Part shown: piece by piece, positions 25,800-33,935 of the stretch | Layout: the number at the start of each line of letters is the position of its first letter | Position numbering within the stretch: the stretch's first letter is position 1 | Source: UBA11051 sp964390495 | GTDB taxonomy: Bacteria > Armatimonadota > Zipacnadia > Zipacnadales > UBA11051 | Direction: 5' to 3' | Assembly (NCBI GenBank): GCA_964390495.1 | Contig: CAYMIN010000005.1 | Span: 62,001-126,000, forward strand | Length of the DNA: 64,000 nt | Program-made: the position numbers and the translations under genes | Notes under the pieces: generated by a model | The model's database searches: none | What the model saw: only the letters and a program-made list of their open reading frames with translations | Told to the model about the DNA's origin: nothing

Positions 25800-26429
25800 A
25801 TGCAGCGTCGGCTTCTCATTGCGGCGGTGTGTGTGGTGGTATTCAGCCTTGGACTGGTCACTTCCGGTGCGTGCCAGGAGGAGGCCCCGAATCTTGATGT
25901 CGGTGGCGATTTCGCGCGGGCGGTCAGCAATTCACTATACCCGGTGTTGGGCTTAAGCGTGGGCTATCACCTGCTCAGCAACGATGCCCACAAGGTCGAG
26001 ACGGGCCGGCGGGTTGCGGATGCCATTTTGCTTGCCGGCGGCGCGACGCAACTGCTTAAGACCTGCATCAATTCAGAGCGGCCATACCCCCATGTGCCGA
26101 ATGACCATGGTATGCCCAGTGGGCACGCTGCCCTATCGTTTGCGATGGCGGCCTCGCTAAGCGAGAGAGAGCCGGAGCTGGCAGTGCCCGCGTACTTCGC
26201 CGCTGCGATGATTAGCTGGTCACGGTACCAGACCAAGCAGCACTACTGGGACCAGATCCTCGTCGGTGCGGCGCTGGGCACTTACCTGGGACGCAAGGCC
26301 GGCCGCGGCGAGTGGAATCTCTGGGGTCACGAGGAGTCAAGCTCGTTGCGTTTCGCACCGTTCGCAGGCCCTAACGCCGGCAGTTTACCGGATGGAGCTT
26401 GCTGTGTATTGTATCAGACCAGCTTCTGA
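25800..26429 (+). CDS. PAP2-family (phosphatidic acid phosphatase) exported protein
   Basis: A 209-residue protein with an N-terminal signal sequence (cleavage near SGACQ). All three PAP2 motifs are present: K87xxxxxxRP (Arg94-Pro95), PSGH (106-109) with the catalytic His, and SRxxxxxHxxxD (Ser141, Arg142, His148, Asp151). The family dephosphorylates lipid phosphates such as undecaprenyl pyrophosphate or phosphatidic acid in the periplasm. Few hydrophobic spans are seen, so it is probably soluble or peripherally attached. ATG at 25800 is preferred, with GGAAGGAACGAG upstream; the open frame upstream overlaps the previous gene. Confidence 0.88.
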   Translation: MQRRLLIAAVCVVVFSLGLVTSGACQEEAPNLDVGGDFARAVSNSLYPVLGLSVGYHLLSNDAHKVETGRRVADAILLAGGATQLLKTCINSERPYPHVPNDHGMPSGHAALSFAMAASLSEREPELAVPAYFAAAMISWSRYQTKQHYWDQILVGAALGTYLGRKAGRGEWNLWGHEESSSLRFAPFAGPNAGSLPDGACCVLYQTSF

Positions 26430-26500
26430 GTCTGGCTATGCGGGCGGTATAATGGGGCGACGGTGGGGACCGGAATCGGCCGGATTTGTCGGATTCGCCG

Positions 26501-26529
26501 TTGACAAGCGTGGAGGCTGTTGCTATACT
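26501..26529 (+). promoter_or_regulatory. Strong sigma-70 promoter ahead of hpt-rho
   Basis: TTGACA at 26501-26506 and TATACT at 26524-26529, spacer exactly 17. This is one of the closest matches to consensus in the window. Transcription should start near 26536, leaving a leader of about 325 bases before hpt. Confidence 0.75.
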
Positions 26530-26535
26530 GCAAGC

Positions 26536-26859
26536 GTAGTGTTGCTCATCCCCTGAATTCGACAGAGGCCCGACTCTGTGTCGCGCAGTGGGGCTTCCAT
26601 CGAAACTTCCCATAGGCACAGTGTTGACTTCCGCCATTGAAGCATACGGCTTTGTTGGGGCTCGACCTAGGACAGGTATGACCAGCAACCGGTTGCAGCA
26701 GGGCTTGCCGGTCAACCTCGCTTTGTTGCCTGACTGATGCAATTTGGCGGTTCCTCACTGCATATGTACCGCGCTCATCTATATCACTGAAGTTCCTCTG
26801 CCGGCCTTTGGTGCCGCCTGCAGCGGGCGCTCCTAACGGCTCGCCGGGGAGGGCAGGCT
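26536..26859 (+). ncRNA. Long structured leader or small RNA of unknown class
   Basis: About 325 bases without a convincing open frame, between a strong promoter and hpt. Local secondary structure is visible: CGAC-AGAG pairs with CTCT-GTCG around 26568-26592, a 12-base perfect palindrome GCAACCGGTTGC lies near 26686-26697, and GACC/GGTC arms enclose it. It could be a cis-regulatory leader of hpt-rho or an independent RNA such as 6S RNA. No match to tmRNA, SRP RNA or RNase P RNA was found by eye. Confidence 0.35.
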
Positions 26860-26862
26860 TTG

Positions 26863-27408
26863 ATGGCATGGCCTGAAGAATTGGACCGCGTGCTGCTCAC
26901 CCAGGAGCAGTTGGCTGCCAAGGTCACACAACTCGCCGAGCGGCTGCAAGCAGACTACGCCGGCAAGAATCCAGTTCTGATCGGCATCCTGACCGGGTCG
27001 TTCGTGTTCATGACCGATCTCATCAGGGCGCTGGCGATGGACCTCACGGTGGATTTCATGGCGGTCTCCAGCTACGAGCAGGGCACCGTCAGCAGCGGCA
27101 AGGTGCGACTGCTAAAGGATTGCAGCCATGACATCGCCGGGCGTCATGTGTTGATCATCGAGGACATTATTGACACCGGCCTGACACTGGCGCACATCGT
27201 GGGGATACTCCGCGACCGTAAGCCGGCGTCTCTGCGAATCTGCTGTCTGCTGGACAAACCCTCGCGGCGCCGCGCCCAGGTGGAGCTGGATTACGTGGGC
27301 TTCGAGATACCCGACGAGTTCGTGGTCGGCTATGGTCTCGATTTCGCCGAGAAGTACCGGAATCTGCCGTACGTAGGAATACTCAAAGAAGATGCCTACC
27401 AGGGGTAG
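26863..27408 (+). CDS. hpt: Hypoxanthine phosphoribosyltransferase
   Basis: A 181-residue type I phosphoribosyltransferase. Hallmarks are ILTGSFVFMTDLIRAL, the flexible-loop region SYEQGTVSSGKVRLLKD, the PRPP-binding motif VLIIEDIIDTGLTL and the C-terminal DYVGFEIPDEFVVGYGLDFAEKYRNLPYVGIL, typical of bacterial Hpt. It salvages hypoxanthine and guanine to IMP and GMP in the cytosol. ATG at 26863 is preferred over the preceding TTG; a GGGAGGG stretch lies upstream. It is 28 bp ahead of rho, so the two likely share the long-leader transcript. Confidence 0.94.
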   Translation: MAWPEELDRVLLTQEQLAAKVTQLAERLQADYAGKNPVLIGILTGSFVFMTDLIRALAMDLTVDFMAVSSYEQGTVSSGKVRLLKDCSHDIAGRHVLIIEDIIDTGLTLAHIVGILRDRKPASLRICCLLDKPSRRRAQVELDYVGFEIPDEFVVGYGLDFAEKYRNLPYVGILKEDAYQG

Positions 27409-27436
27409 AGGGGCTTAATAGTAAAGGCTGAGGTGT

Positions 27437-28702
27437 ATGATGCTAGAACTAGTCGATCTACAAGAGATGACGGTGGATGAGCTGCGCAAAATCGCTGCGG
27501 AAATGGAGCTGACCGGCGCCAGCGCGATGAACAAGCGCGAGCTGTGCAGGCAGCTTCTGGTCAAACAGAGCGAAGACGACGGCCATGAGTACCGCTGGGG
27601 GATATTGGAGGTAGTCAACGGTGACCGCGGCTACTTGCGCAGCCTGGACTACGAGCCCGACCCCACCACTGATGTCTATGTCGCGGAGACGCAGATAAAG
27701 CGCTTCGGCCTGCGCACCGGTGATATGGTCAGCGGCCCGGTGCGCCCGCCTAAGAACTCGGAACGCTACTGGTCGCTGCTGCGGGTGCAAACGATCAACG
27801 GTATGCCGCCGGATGGCGCCCGCTCCAGGCCGCAGTTCGAAGACCTGACCCCGGTGTATCCGAATGAGCGGCTGTACCTGGAGACCGACCAACCGGATAA
27901 TCTGACCGGTCGCTTCCTTGACATCGTCACCCCGATCGGTCGGGGCCAGCGCGGGCTGGTGATCTCGGCCCCCAAGGCCGGCAAGACCACGATGATCAAG
28001 CAGATCGCCAACGCTCTCACCGCTAACTACGACGACCTGTACCTGATGGTGCTGCTGATTGACGAGCGGCCTGAAGAGGTCACCGATATCGCCCGGTCGG
28101 TTCAGGGCGAGGTGGCTTCCTCGACCTTCGACGAGCAGCCCCGCAATCATTTGCGGGTCGCTGACATGGTTCTGGAGCGCAGCAAGCGTCTGGTGGAGCA
28201 TGGCGAGGATGTGGTGATTCTGCTGGACAGCATCACCCGTCTGGCGCGGGCCTCCAACTTGACCGTCGATCCCTCCGGGCGCACGCTGTCGGGCGGGCTG
28301 GATCCGACCGCTTTGTATCGGCCCAAGCGCCTGTTCGGGGCCGCCCGTAACATTGAGAACGGTGGCAGCCTCACTATCCTCGCCACCATCCTGGTCGAGA
28401 CCGGCAGCCGCATGGATGACATGATCTATGAGGAGTTCAAGGCCACCGGCAATATGGACTTGGTGCTTTCGCGCGATCTGGCCGACAAGGGAATATTCCC
28501 CGCCATTGACATCGGGCGCTCCAACACGCGCCATCAGGAGCTGCTGTTCAACGACGAGGAGATGCAGAGCATCTGGCAACTGCGGCGGGCTCTGCACGCG
28601 CTTGAGCCGGAAGATTCCGCCGAACTGCTCATCTCCGGGATCCGCAAAACCAAGGAGAATCGGGAGTTTCTGGCCAAAGCTGTTGACACCTTCAACAAGT
28701 AG
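27437..28702 (+). CDS. rho: Transcription termination factor Rho
   Basis: A 421-residue Rho. An N-terminal helix-extended region (MTVDELRKIAAEMELTGASAMNKRELCRQLL) is followed by the RNA-binding cold-shock-like domain (GILEVVNGDRGYLRS) and the RecA-type ATPase with Walker A PKAGKTT (Lys183), Walker B VVILLDS (Asp264) and the R-loop/Q-loop segment LSGGLDPTALYRPKRLFGAARNIENGGSLTI. It is a hexameric RNA helicase that ends transcription of untranslated RNA. Two ATG codons in a row make the exact start ambiguous by one residue. Length is close to the usual 420. Confidence 0.97.
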   Translation: MMLELVDLQEMTVDELRKIAAEMELTGASAMNKRELCRQLLVKQSEDDGHEYRWGILEVVNGDRGYLRSLDYEPDPTTDVYVAETQIKRFGLRTGDMVSGPVRPPKNSERYWSLLRVQTINGMPPDGARSRPQFEDLTPVYPNERLYLETDQPDNLTGRFLDIVTPIGRGQRGLVISAPKAGKTTMIKQIANALTANYDDLYLMVLLIDERPEEVTDIARSVQGEVASSTFDEQPRNHLRVADMVLERSKRLVEHGEDVVILLDSITRLARASNLTVDPSGRTLSGGLDPTALYRPKRLFGAARNIENGGSLTILATILVETGSRMDDMIYEEFKATGNMDLVLSRDLADKGIFPAIDIGRSNTRHQELLFNDEEMQSIWQLRRALHALEPEDSAELLISGIRKTKENREFLAKAVDTFNK

Positions 28703-28747
28703 CCACCCAATCCAGCACCGGTCCGGCCCCGGGAGAGGCACAATCCA

Positions 28748-29572
28748 ATGAGCCGCAATAACCAGTCGCGTTCCCAGGCGCTTAGCGTGCTGCTCATAGC
28801 CATCTTACTGATGCCCTTGGCGTTGGTCGGCTCCTGCCAGGCGCAGAGTCCCGACAGCAAGCAGGAGGCCACTGAAGCAGTCGCTCAGGTGCGCCAAGAC
28901 CTCAGCCTGCTGGAGACACTCAATCGTCTGTCGCTGTCGCCGCAGCAGGCCGAAAAGCTGCTGGAGATTGCCAGCAACGCCCAGAAGGCGACCGCGGCGT
29001 TCGAGGCTGTGCGGCAGAGGACCGCCGCCAGGCTGCTGCCGCTGTTGGAGAAGCAGTTCACTTTCATGCTGCAGGACCAGCAAGTGCCGGGGGAATTGCT
29101 GCAGCAGATCAGCGAGGTCGAGCTGGAGCTGCAGCAGATTGATGAACAGAGCGCCGGCGCACCGTTGGCCTTCGCCGCTGAGGCGCGTAAGGTACTTACA
29201 GACCCGCAGATACTCATCATCACCGGCGGTGACGAGGCGCGGCGGGCTGCCGAGGAGATGCTGATTTGGGTCCGGGAGCTTTCGGCGGAGGATTTCAACA
29301 GCGAGGCGCGCGCCAATGCCGAGGCCCTCGCCAAACCCGACCTCGGTCTGGATGCCGACGCGGTGTACGACACCTTCGTGAAGACCCGGTCGCTCGCGCC
29401 CGAAGACTATGCCCGGCAGGTGGAGCAGCTTGCCGAGAAGTTGGCCCCGTTGTACCGCTCTGACGCCGCCGGCGAGGACGTGCAGATCACAGGCCTGCTG
29501 GTCAATCAGCGTTTCATTTCGGTGCTGCGCCAGCGCATGCAGTACCTCGCGGTCGGCGGCGGGCAAGGCTAG
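28748..29572 (+). CDS. Exported helical lipoprotein of unknown function
   Basis: A 274-residue protein with a signal peptide ending in a lipobox-like VGSC. The mature part is almost all alpha-helical and Gln/Glu/Ala rich, with heptad-like stretches (LSLLETLNRLSLSPQQAEKLLEIASNAQKATAAFEAV and PGELLQQISEVELELQQIDE). The LSLSPQQAEKLLEIA segment recalls the LTxxQ-like motif of Spy/CpxP-related proteins. No enzyme motif is seen. It follows rho by 45 bp and may be cotranscribed. Confidence 0.7.
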   Translation: MSRNNQSRSQALSVLLIAILLMPLALVGSCQAQSPDSKQEATEAVAQVRQDLSLLETLNRLSLSPQQAEKLLEIASNAQKATAAFEAVRQRTAARLLPLLEKQFTFMLQDQQVPGELLQQISEVELELQQIDEQSAGAPLAFAAEARKVLTDPQILIITGGDEARRAAEEMLIWVRELSAEDFNSEARANAEALAKPDLGLDADAVYDTFVKTRSLAPEDYARQVEQLAEKLAPLYRSDAAGEDVQITGLLVNQRFISVLRQRMQYLAVGGGQG

Positions 29573-29628
29573 GTGCCGAGTTCTGCGGCAGTGCGGGAGC
29601 GTTCTGTTGCCGAAGGGGAAAGGCCACG

Positions 29629-30801
29629 GTGCGCATAGCTGTTTTTACCAATACCTATCGGCCGATGCTCAACGGTGTAGCCAATGTGGTGGCGGCGTAT
29701 CGCGATAGCCTCTGCCGGCGCGGCCATGAGGTCTATGTCTTCGCTCCCGACCCGGCTGATCGCGACCGCGATACGGCCGACAAGATACTTCGCTTTCCCT
29801 CGGTTGAGGCTCCCACCCAGGTTGATTACCACCTGGCCATGCCCTTCTCCCTGCCGATAATGCGCACCCTCCACCGCACTGACTTCGACATCGTGCATAC
29901 TCATCACCCGCTGTGGGTCGGCGTATGGGGCCAGTGGTACGCCCAGTGGGCCGGCCTGCCGCTGATTACCACCGTCCACACCGAATACCAGATCTATTCT
30001 GACCTGGTGCCTCTGCCGGTAACGATGGTTGAGGACTTCCTGAGTAGGCGCGTGGGTAAGTACTGCAACAAGTGCAATATGGTTACCACACCTGTGGAAA
30101 GCATGAGGCAGAAGCTGCGCTCGGCAGGCGTCAGCACTAAGATCGAGCTGCTGCCCAACCCCACTGACCTATCCGCGTTCGCCGAACCGGATGGCGCTCT
30201 TATCCGCAAGCGCATTGGTGCGGGCGATGAGGATACGGTCTTGGGCTTCATCGGGCGGCTGTCTGCGGAGAAGAATTTGGCCTTCGTGGTTCACGCGGCT
30301 AAACTGGTCCTGGAGCGTCACCCGAATTGCCGGCTGCTGATGGTCGGCGACGGGTCCGCCCGGCCGGGCCTGGAAGAACTGGTCGCAAACCTGGGCATCA
30401 GTGACAGAACTTGTTTCACTGGAGAGACCCCTCACGAACAAATCCCGCACTACCAGGCTGCTGTTGACATATTCATAACCGCTTCGGAGAGCGAGACCCA
30501 GCCACTGGCATATAGCGAGGCGATGGCGGTCGGCACCCCGGTAATCGCCGTCGATGCTCCGGGCTCGCAGGATATGATAGAGCACCTGCACAATGGTGTC
30601 CTGACCGACTTGGGGGAGGGGCCGCAGGGCCTGGCTGAGGCTGCGTGTATGCTAATCGAGGACCGGCAGTTGTACGCCGCCATCAGCCGCCGCGCCAAGG
30701 TGTGGGCACGGCGTTACGACATCTCTAGCGCCACCGATAAGCTGCTGGGCTTATACGAAGAGGTGCTGGCCCACCACGCTGCCGCGAACAACAATAACTG
30801 A
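29629..30801 (+). CDS. Glycosyltransferase family 4 protein
   Basis: A 390-residue GT-B fold glycosyltransferase. The N-terminal acceptor domain starts MRIAVFTNTYRPMLNGVANVV, typical of GT4 enzymes acting on diacylglycerol or phosphatidylinositol. The donor domain has FIGRLSAEKN, LLMVGDGSARPGLEELV and the E-x7-E motif in ESETQPLAYSEAMAVGTPVIAVDAPGSQDMI. It probably glycosylates a membrane lipid using a nucleotide sugar at the cytosolic face of the inner membrane. The GTG start at 29629 is supported by the family N-terminus and an AAAGG upstream. No other glycan gene is adjacent. Confidence 0.88.
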   Translation: MRIAVFTNTYRPMLNGVANVVAAYRDSLCRRGHEVYVFAPDPADRDRDTADKILRFPSVEAPTQVDYHLAMPFSLPIMRTLHRTDFDIVHTHHPLWVGVWGQWYAQWAGLPLITTVHTEYQIYSDLVPLPVTMVEDFLSRRVGKYCNKCNMVTTPVESMRQKLRSAGVSTKIELLPNPTDLSAFAEPDGALIRKRIGAGDEDTVLGFIGRLSAEKNLAFVVHAAKLVLERHPNCRLLMVGDGSARPGLEELVANLGISDRTCFTGETPHEQIPHYQAAVDIFITASESETQPLAYSEAMAVGTPVIAVDAPGSQDMIEHLHNGVLTDLGEGPQGLAEAACMLIEDRQLYAAISRRAKVWARRYDISSATDKLLGLYEEVLAHHAAANNNN

Positions 30802-30864
30802 GGCAGTCCTCGCAGCCCGCAACTATACTCTTCAGTACCGCCGGGTACGCCCCAGTCTGCCAGC

Positions 30865-31647
30865 CTATCTCGGTGTCACGCTGGACAGCGGCTTACGGGC
30901 CTGGGCCATCTCGGCCATCACATCCCACAACACGCTGGCCAGCACTACTGCCGCCGCCAGCAGCGCCAGATAGATCATCTGGGTGCCCAGTTCCTTCAGC
31001 TCATTGGAGTTAGTCAGCTTGAGGATTATTCCGATTACGAGACCCAGCGGGGGAAGTAGCACAGCGGCGATCAGCAAGCCCACGCGGGTAAGGACGGTTA
31101 CTCCGACGATAGTAGGCGGCTGGCCCGCCTTAACCGTCGCGATCGCGCGGGAGGCAGCGAGGCAGCGGAAGGCCTCACCGACGCCGCAGAGATAGCCGGC
31201 CAGCGCCAATCCGCCGGCTATTATGAAGAGCAGTTGCGGCTCGCCGAACATGGCAAAGCGCTTAGCCCGTAGCGCCGCGAGGTCCAGGTCCGCAATGGCC
31301 GCGAGACCGCCGCTTTGTTGCAGGAAGCCGTTGGCGGCCGAGGTCAGAACTACGGCTGCCACCAGACTGATAATGGCCAAGACCACGATAGCGGGACGTT
31401 CCTTCTGCAGTTTCTCAGCAAGTTGCTCGTCGAACATCCGCAGACGGGTTTTCTCGGAGGTTTCGCCGACCTCCGCCATTCCTGCAGCCGCGCCGCTGAC
31501 CTGCGGACCTACTACTACGCCGGCGGTCAGGCGGGTGGAATCCTCTTCGGTATCCGGCACCAGTGGCGCGCCGCACTCGATACATACTGTGTCAGATGGA
31601 GCCACTTTGGCTGCACACTTAGGGCATGTCTTGTCCCGGCCTGCCAT
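30865..31647 (-). CDS. Zinc-ribbon membrane protein of unknown function
   Basis: A 260-residue protein. The N-terminus is a zinc ribbon (CPKC at 8-11 and CIEC at 22-25), then a charged linker, then four hydrophobic segments (about 84-106, 137-159, 178-204, 224-246). There is no family motif beyond the ribbon. It is convergent with the GT4 gene and divergent from the tandem DUF6785 pair. Such ribbon-plus-membrane proteins are often of unknown function. Confidence 0.7.
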   Translation of the reverse strand: MAGRDKTCPKCAAKVAPSDTVCIECGAPLVPDTEEDSTRLTAGVVVGPQVSGAAAGMAEVGETSEKTRLRMFDEQLAEKLQKERPAIVVLAIISLVAAVVLTSAANGFLQQSGGLAAIADLDLAALRAKRFAMFGEPQLLFIIAGGLALAGYLCGVGEAFRCLAASRAIATVKAGQPPTIVGVTVLTRVGLLIAAVLLPPLGLVIGIILKLTNSNELKELGTQMIYLALLAAAVVLASVLWDVMAEMAQARKPLSSVTPR

Positions 31648-31851
31648 TTAGGTACACACCTCCAACGCCGCCCCCGGATGGAGTCGCCTCGCCTACGCAA
31701 TCACTATTCGCCGTACCGAGATACTTACCTCTCCGCTCGCCCCTTGCTCTATAGGTAGATCGCGGTGTATATTAGCAGACGAAGAAGCTGTGAAGCAAGG
31801 CCGCAGGCGATACTGCGGGCCGATTGGCTGCTTATTGGAGGTCGCTGATTC

Positions 31852-33855
31852 GTGGACGATTTGCCTGGTCTAGCCGCTGTTGACACGACCGCCCCCGACA
31901 GCAGGACGACTTTGCGGGGTCTGAATGTCCCAGCCTTCGTGGTGTCGGTCGTGTTCCTCGTCATCAGTATGGCGTGGATTCTGGCCGCAGGTATGGTCGG
32001 GCGCGGCGCTCAGATAGGGGAGAGTGTTCCCGTCATCCCGGCGATGGGCGCCCTGTTCGTGCTGACATTGCTGGCTCCGCTGCTGCGCAGAGTCTGGCAC
32101 CGACTCGACCTCACCCAAGCCGACGTCCTGCTCGTGTATGTCTTTCTGTGTATTGCCGTAACTTGCTCCTCCGTCGGTGTCGTGCGGCTGCTGCTACCTT
32201 CGCTGACCGCGGCCCAGTACTTCGCCTCACCGGATAACGACCTGCAGCTCTTGAGCACCCATTTCCCCCGCTGGCTGGTGCCGCAGGACCCCGGGGCGAT
32301 CCGGGATATGTACGAGGGAGCCGACGGGGAGATAATCCCGTGGGGCGCTTGGGTCGTGCCGCTGCTCTCATGGAGCTTTTTCCTGCTCGCGACTTATATC
32401 TCGATGCTTGGGATCATGACCCTATTTCGACGCCGGTGGGCGGAGAAGGAACATCTGACCTTCCCAATCGTGCACCTGGTGATGGATATATCGGAGCAGA
32501 CCAGGACGGGTCTGGTCAGCGGCTTTTTCAGGAATCCGGTTATGTGGGTCGGCTTCGGCATCGCCCTGCTGTTCAACATCCTCAATATCCTCCACTCGTG
32601 GAATCCCTCGGTGCCGGCTCTGGGACGCGGCTATAGCTTCGACGCTCTGTTCACCGAGCGTCCCTGGTCCGCGATTTCGCCGCTGGGGATGGCCTGGCGC
32701 CCCGAGAACTTCGCCCTCGGATACCTGGTGTCCACCGAAATAACCTTCTCGGTGTGGGTCTTCTATGTGTTGTTGCGGTTCAGCAATGTGGCGGCCACGG
32801 CCGGCGGCTACGATATCTCCGGGTTCCCCTTCGACCAGGAGCAGTCAGCCGGCGCCTATCTGGCTCTGGGAATCTTCTTGGTCTGGGTCGCGCGTGAGGA
32901 GTTGGCGCAGATAGTCCGCAAGGCCTTCGCCGGCCTCGCCGGCGAGCTTGACGACAGTGGTGAGCCGATGTCCTATCGCTGGGCGGTAATTGCCGCCGTC
33001 GGCGGCTTTGCCGCGATGGTAGCATTTGCCGCCAAAGCGGGCATGTTGGTATGGACGGCGAGCATCTACTTCGGGCTGATATTGCTGTTCGCTATGGTCT
33101 ATGCGCGGGCACGCGCGGAAGCCGGTGCCGCCATGGTCTGGCTGTTCCCCTTCTACCAGCACAAGCGGATGATGATATACGCGTTGGGTTCGGCTCCCTT
33201 GGCGCCCCAGGGCAACATTACCAATCTGACCATCTTTTCGATGTTCATGTTCCTCAGCCGAGGCTACTACCAGTCTATGATGGCCTATCAGATCGAGGCC
33301 TCCAAGATTGCCAGCAACGTCAATGTTCGGCAGCGGGCGATGAGCCTGTGGCTGATTGTCGCGCTGGTACTGGGCCTGCTGGGGGCATACTACATACACA
33401 TGCAGGCCTACTACACTCACGGCGCGAACATTCTCGAGGGTGGCACCACCGAAGGCGGGTACCGAACCAGGCTGGCGCGGACGGAATACGAGGCCACTGC
33501 CGGCTACCTGAAGGCCCATGTCAAGCCGGATGGCCAGAGGGCCACGGCAGGCCTAGTCGGGTTTATCGTCGCGACCGCCCTGATCGTGCTGCGCTTGCTG
33601 TTTCTGCGCTTCCCGCTCCACCCGCTTGGCTACGCCATGGTGACCTCCTATGGCAGCCCCATCTGGGGTCCGTTTTTTATAGTCTGGGTGATTAAGACTG
33701 TAGTGATGCGCGTCGGTGGTATGCGCCTGTACCGCCAGTTGATTCCACTGTTTGTCGGCCTGTTCCTGGGTCACTTCTTTATAATCGGGATGATATGGGG
33801 CTGGCTGAACTTGTACGTTGGGCCGGAACGCGCCTACGGCGTACACTTCGGCTAA
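31852..33855 (+). CDS. DUF6785-type membrane protein (copy 2)
   Basis: A 667-residue polytopic membrane protein with a short N-terminal tail and about a dozen hydrophobic segments. It is very similar along its whole length to the next gene and more distantly to the minus-strand copy at 212-2209. Conserved features include GESVPVIPAM, PSLTAAQYFASPDNDL, EGADGEIIPWGAW, GIMTLFRRRWAEKEHLTFPIVHLVMD, NPSVPALGRGYSFDALFTERPWSAI and FLSRGYYQSMMAYQIEASKIASN. Transport is plausible from topology but no substrate can be named. The GTG start overlaps no other gene and TTGGAGG lies upstream. Confidence 0.85.
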   Translation: MDDLPGLAAVDTTAPDSRTTLRGLNVPAFVVSVVFLVISMAWILAAGMVGRGAQIGESVPVIPAMGALFVLTLLAPLLRRVWHRLDLTQADVLLVYVFLCIAVTCSSVGVVRLLLPSLTAAQYFASPDNDLQLLSTHFPRWLVPQDPGAIRDMYEGADGEIIPWGAWVVPLLSWSFFLLATYISMLGIMTLFRRRWAEKEHLTFPIVHLVMDISEQTRTGLVSGFFRNPVMWVGFGIALLFNILNILHSWNPSVPALGRGYSFDALFTERPWSAISPLGMAWRPENFALGYLVSTEITFSVWVFYVLLRFSNVAATAGGYDISGFPFDQEQSAGAYLALGIFLVWVAREELAQIVRKAFAGLAGELDDSGEPMSYRWAVIAAVGGFAAMVAFAAKAGMLVWTASIYFGLILLFAMVYARARAEAGAAMVWLFPFYQHKRMMIYALGSAPLAPQGNITNLTIFSMFMFLSRGYYQSMMAYQIEASKIASNVNVRQRAMSLWLIVALVLGLLGAYYIHMQAYYTHGANILEGGTTEGGYRTRLARTEYEATAGYLKAHVKPDGQRATAGLVGFIVATALIVLRLLFLRFPLHPLGYAMVTSYGSPIWGPFFIVWVIKTVVMRVGGMRLYRQLIPLFVGLFLGHFFIIGMIWGWLNLYVGPERAYGVHFG

Positions 33856-33935
33856 GCTGAAGCGACAACCGGTGCTCTAATCGGCTTCCGGAAGCACACG
33901 GCGGCATACTATCGGACCCAGGAGAGAGATTAGAC

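Noticed and set aside
26540..26600. Resemblance to the 5' end of tmRNA (CTGAATTCGACAG)
   Set aside because: No tRNA-like 3' end or T-arm, no tag reading frame, and no matching acceptor stem.
27458..28741. 427-codon frame antisense to rho
   Set aside because: Rho on the plus strand is unmistakable; the antisense product has no domain pattern.
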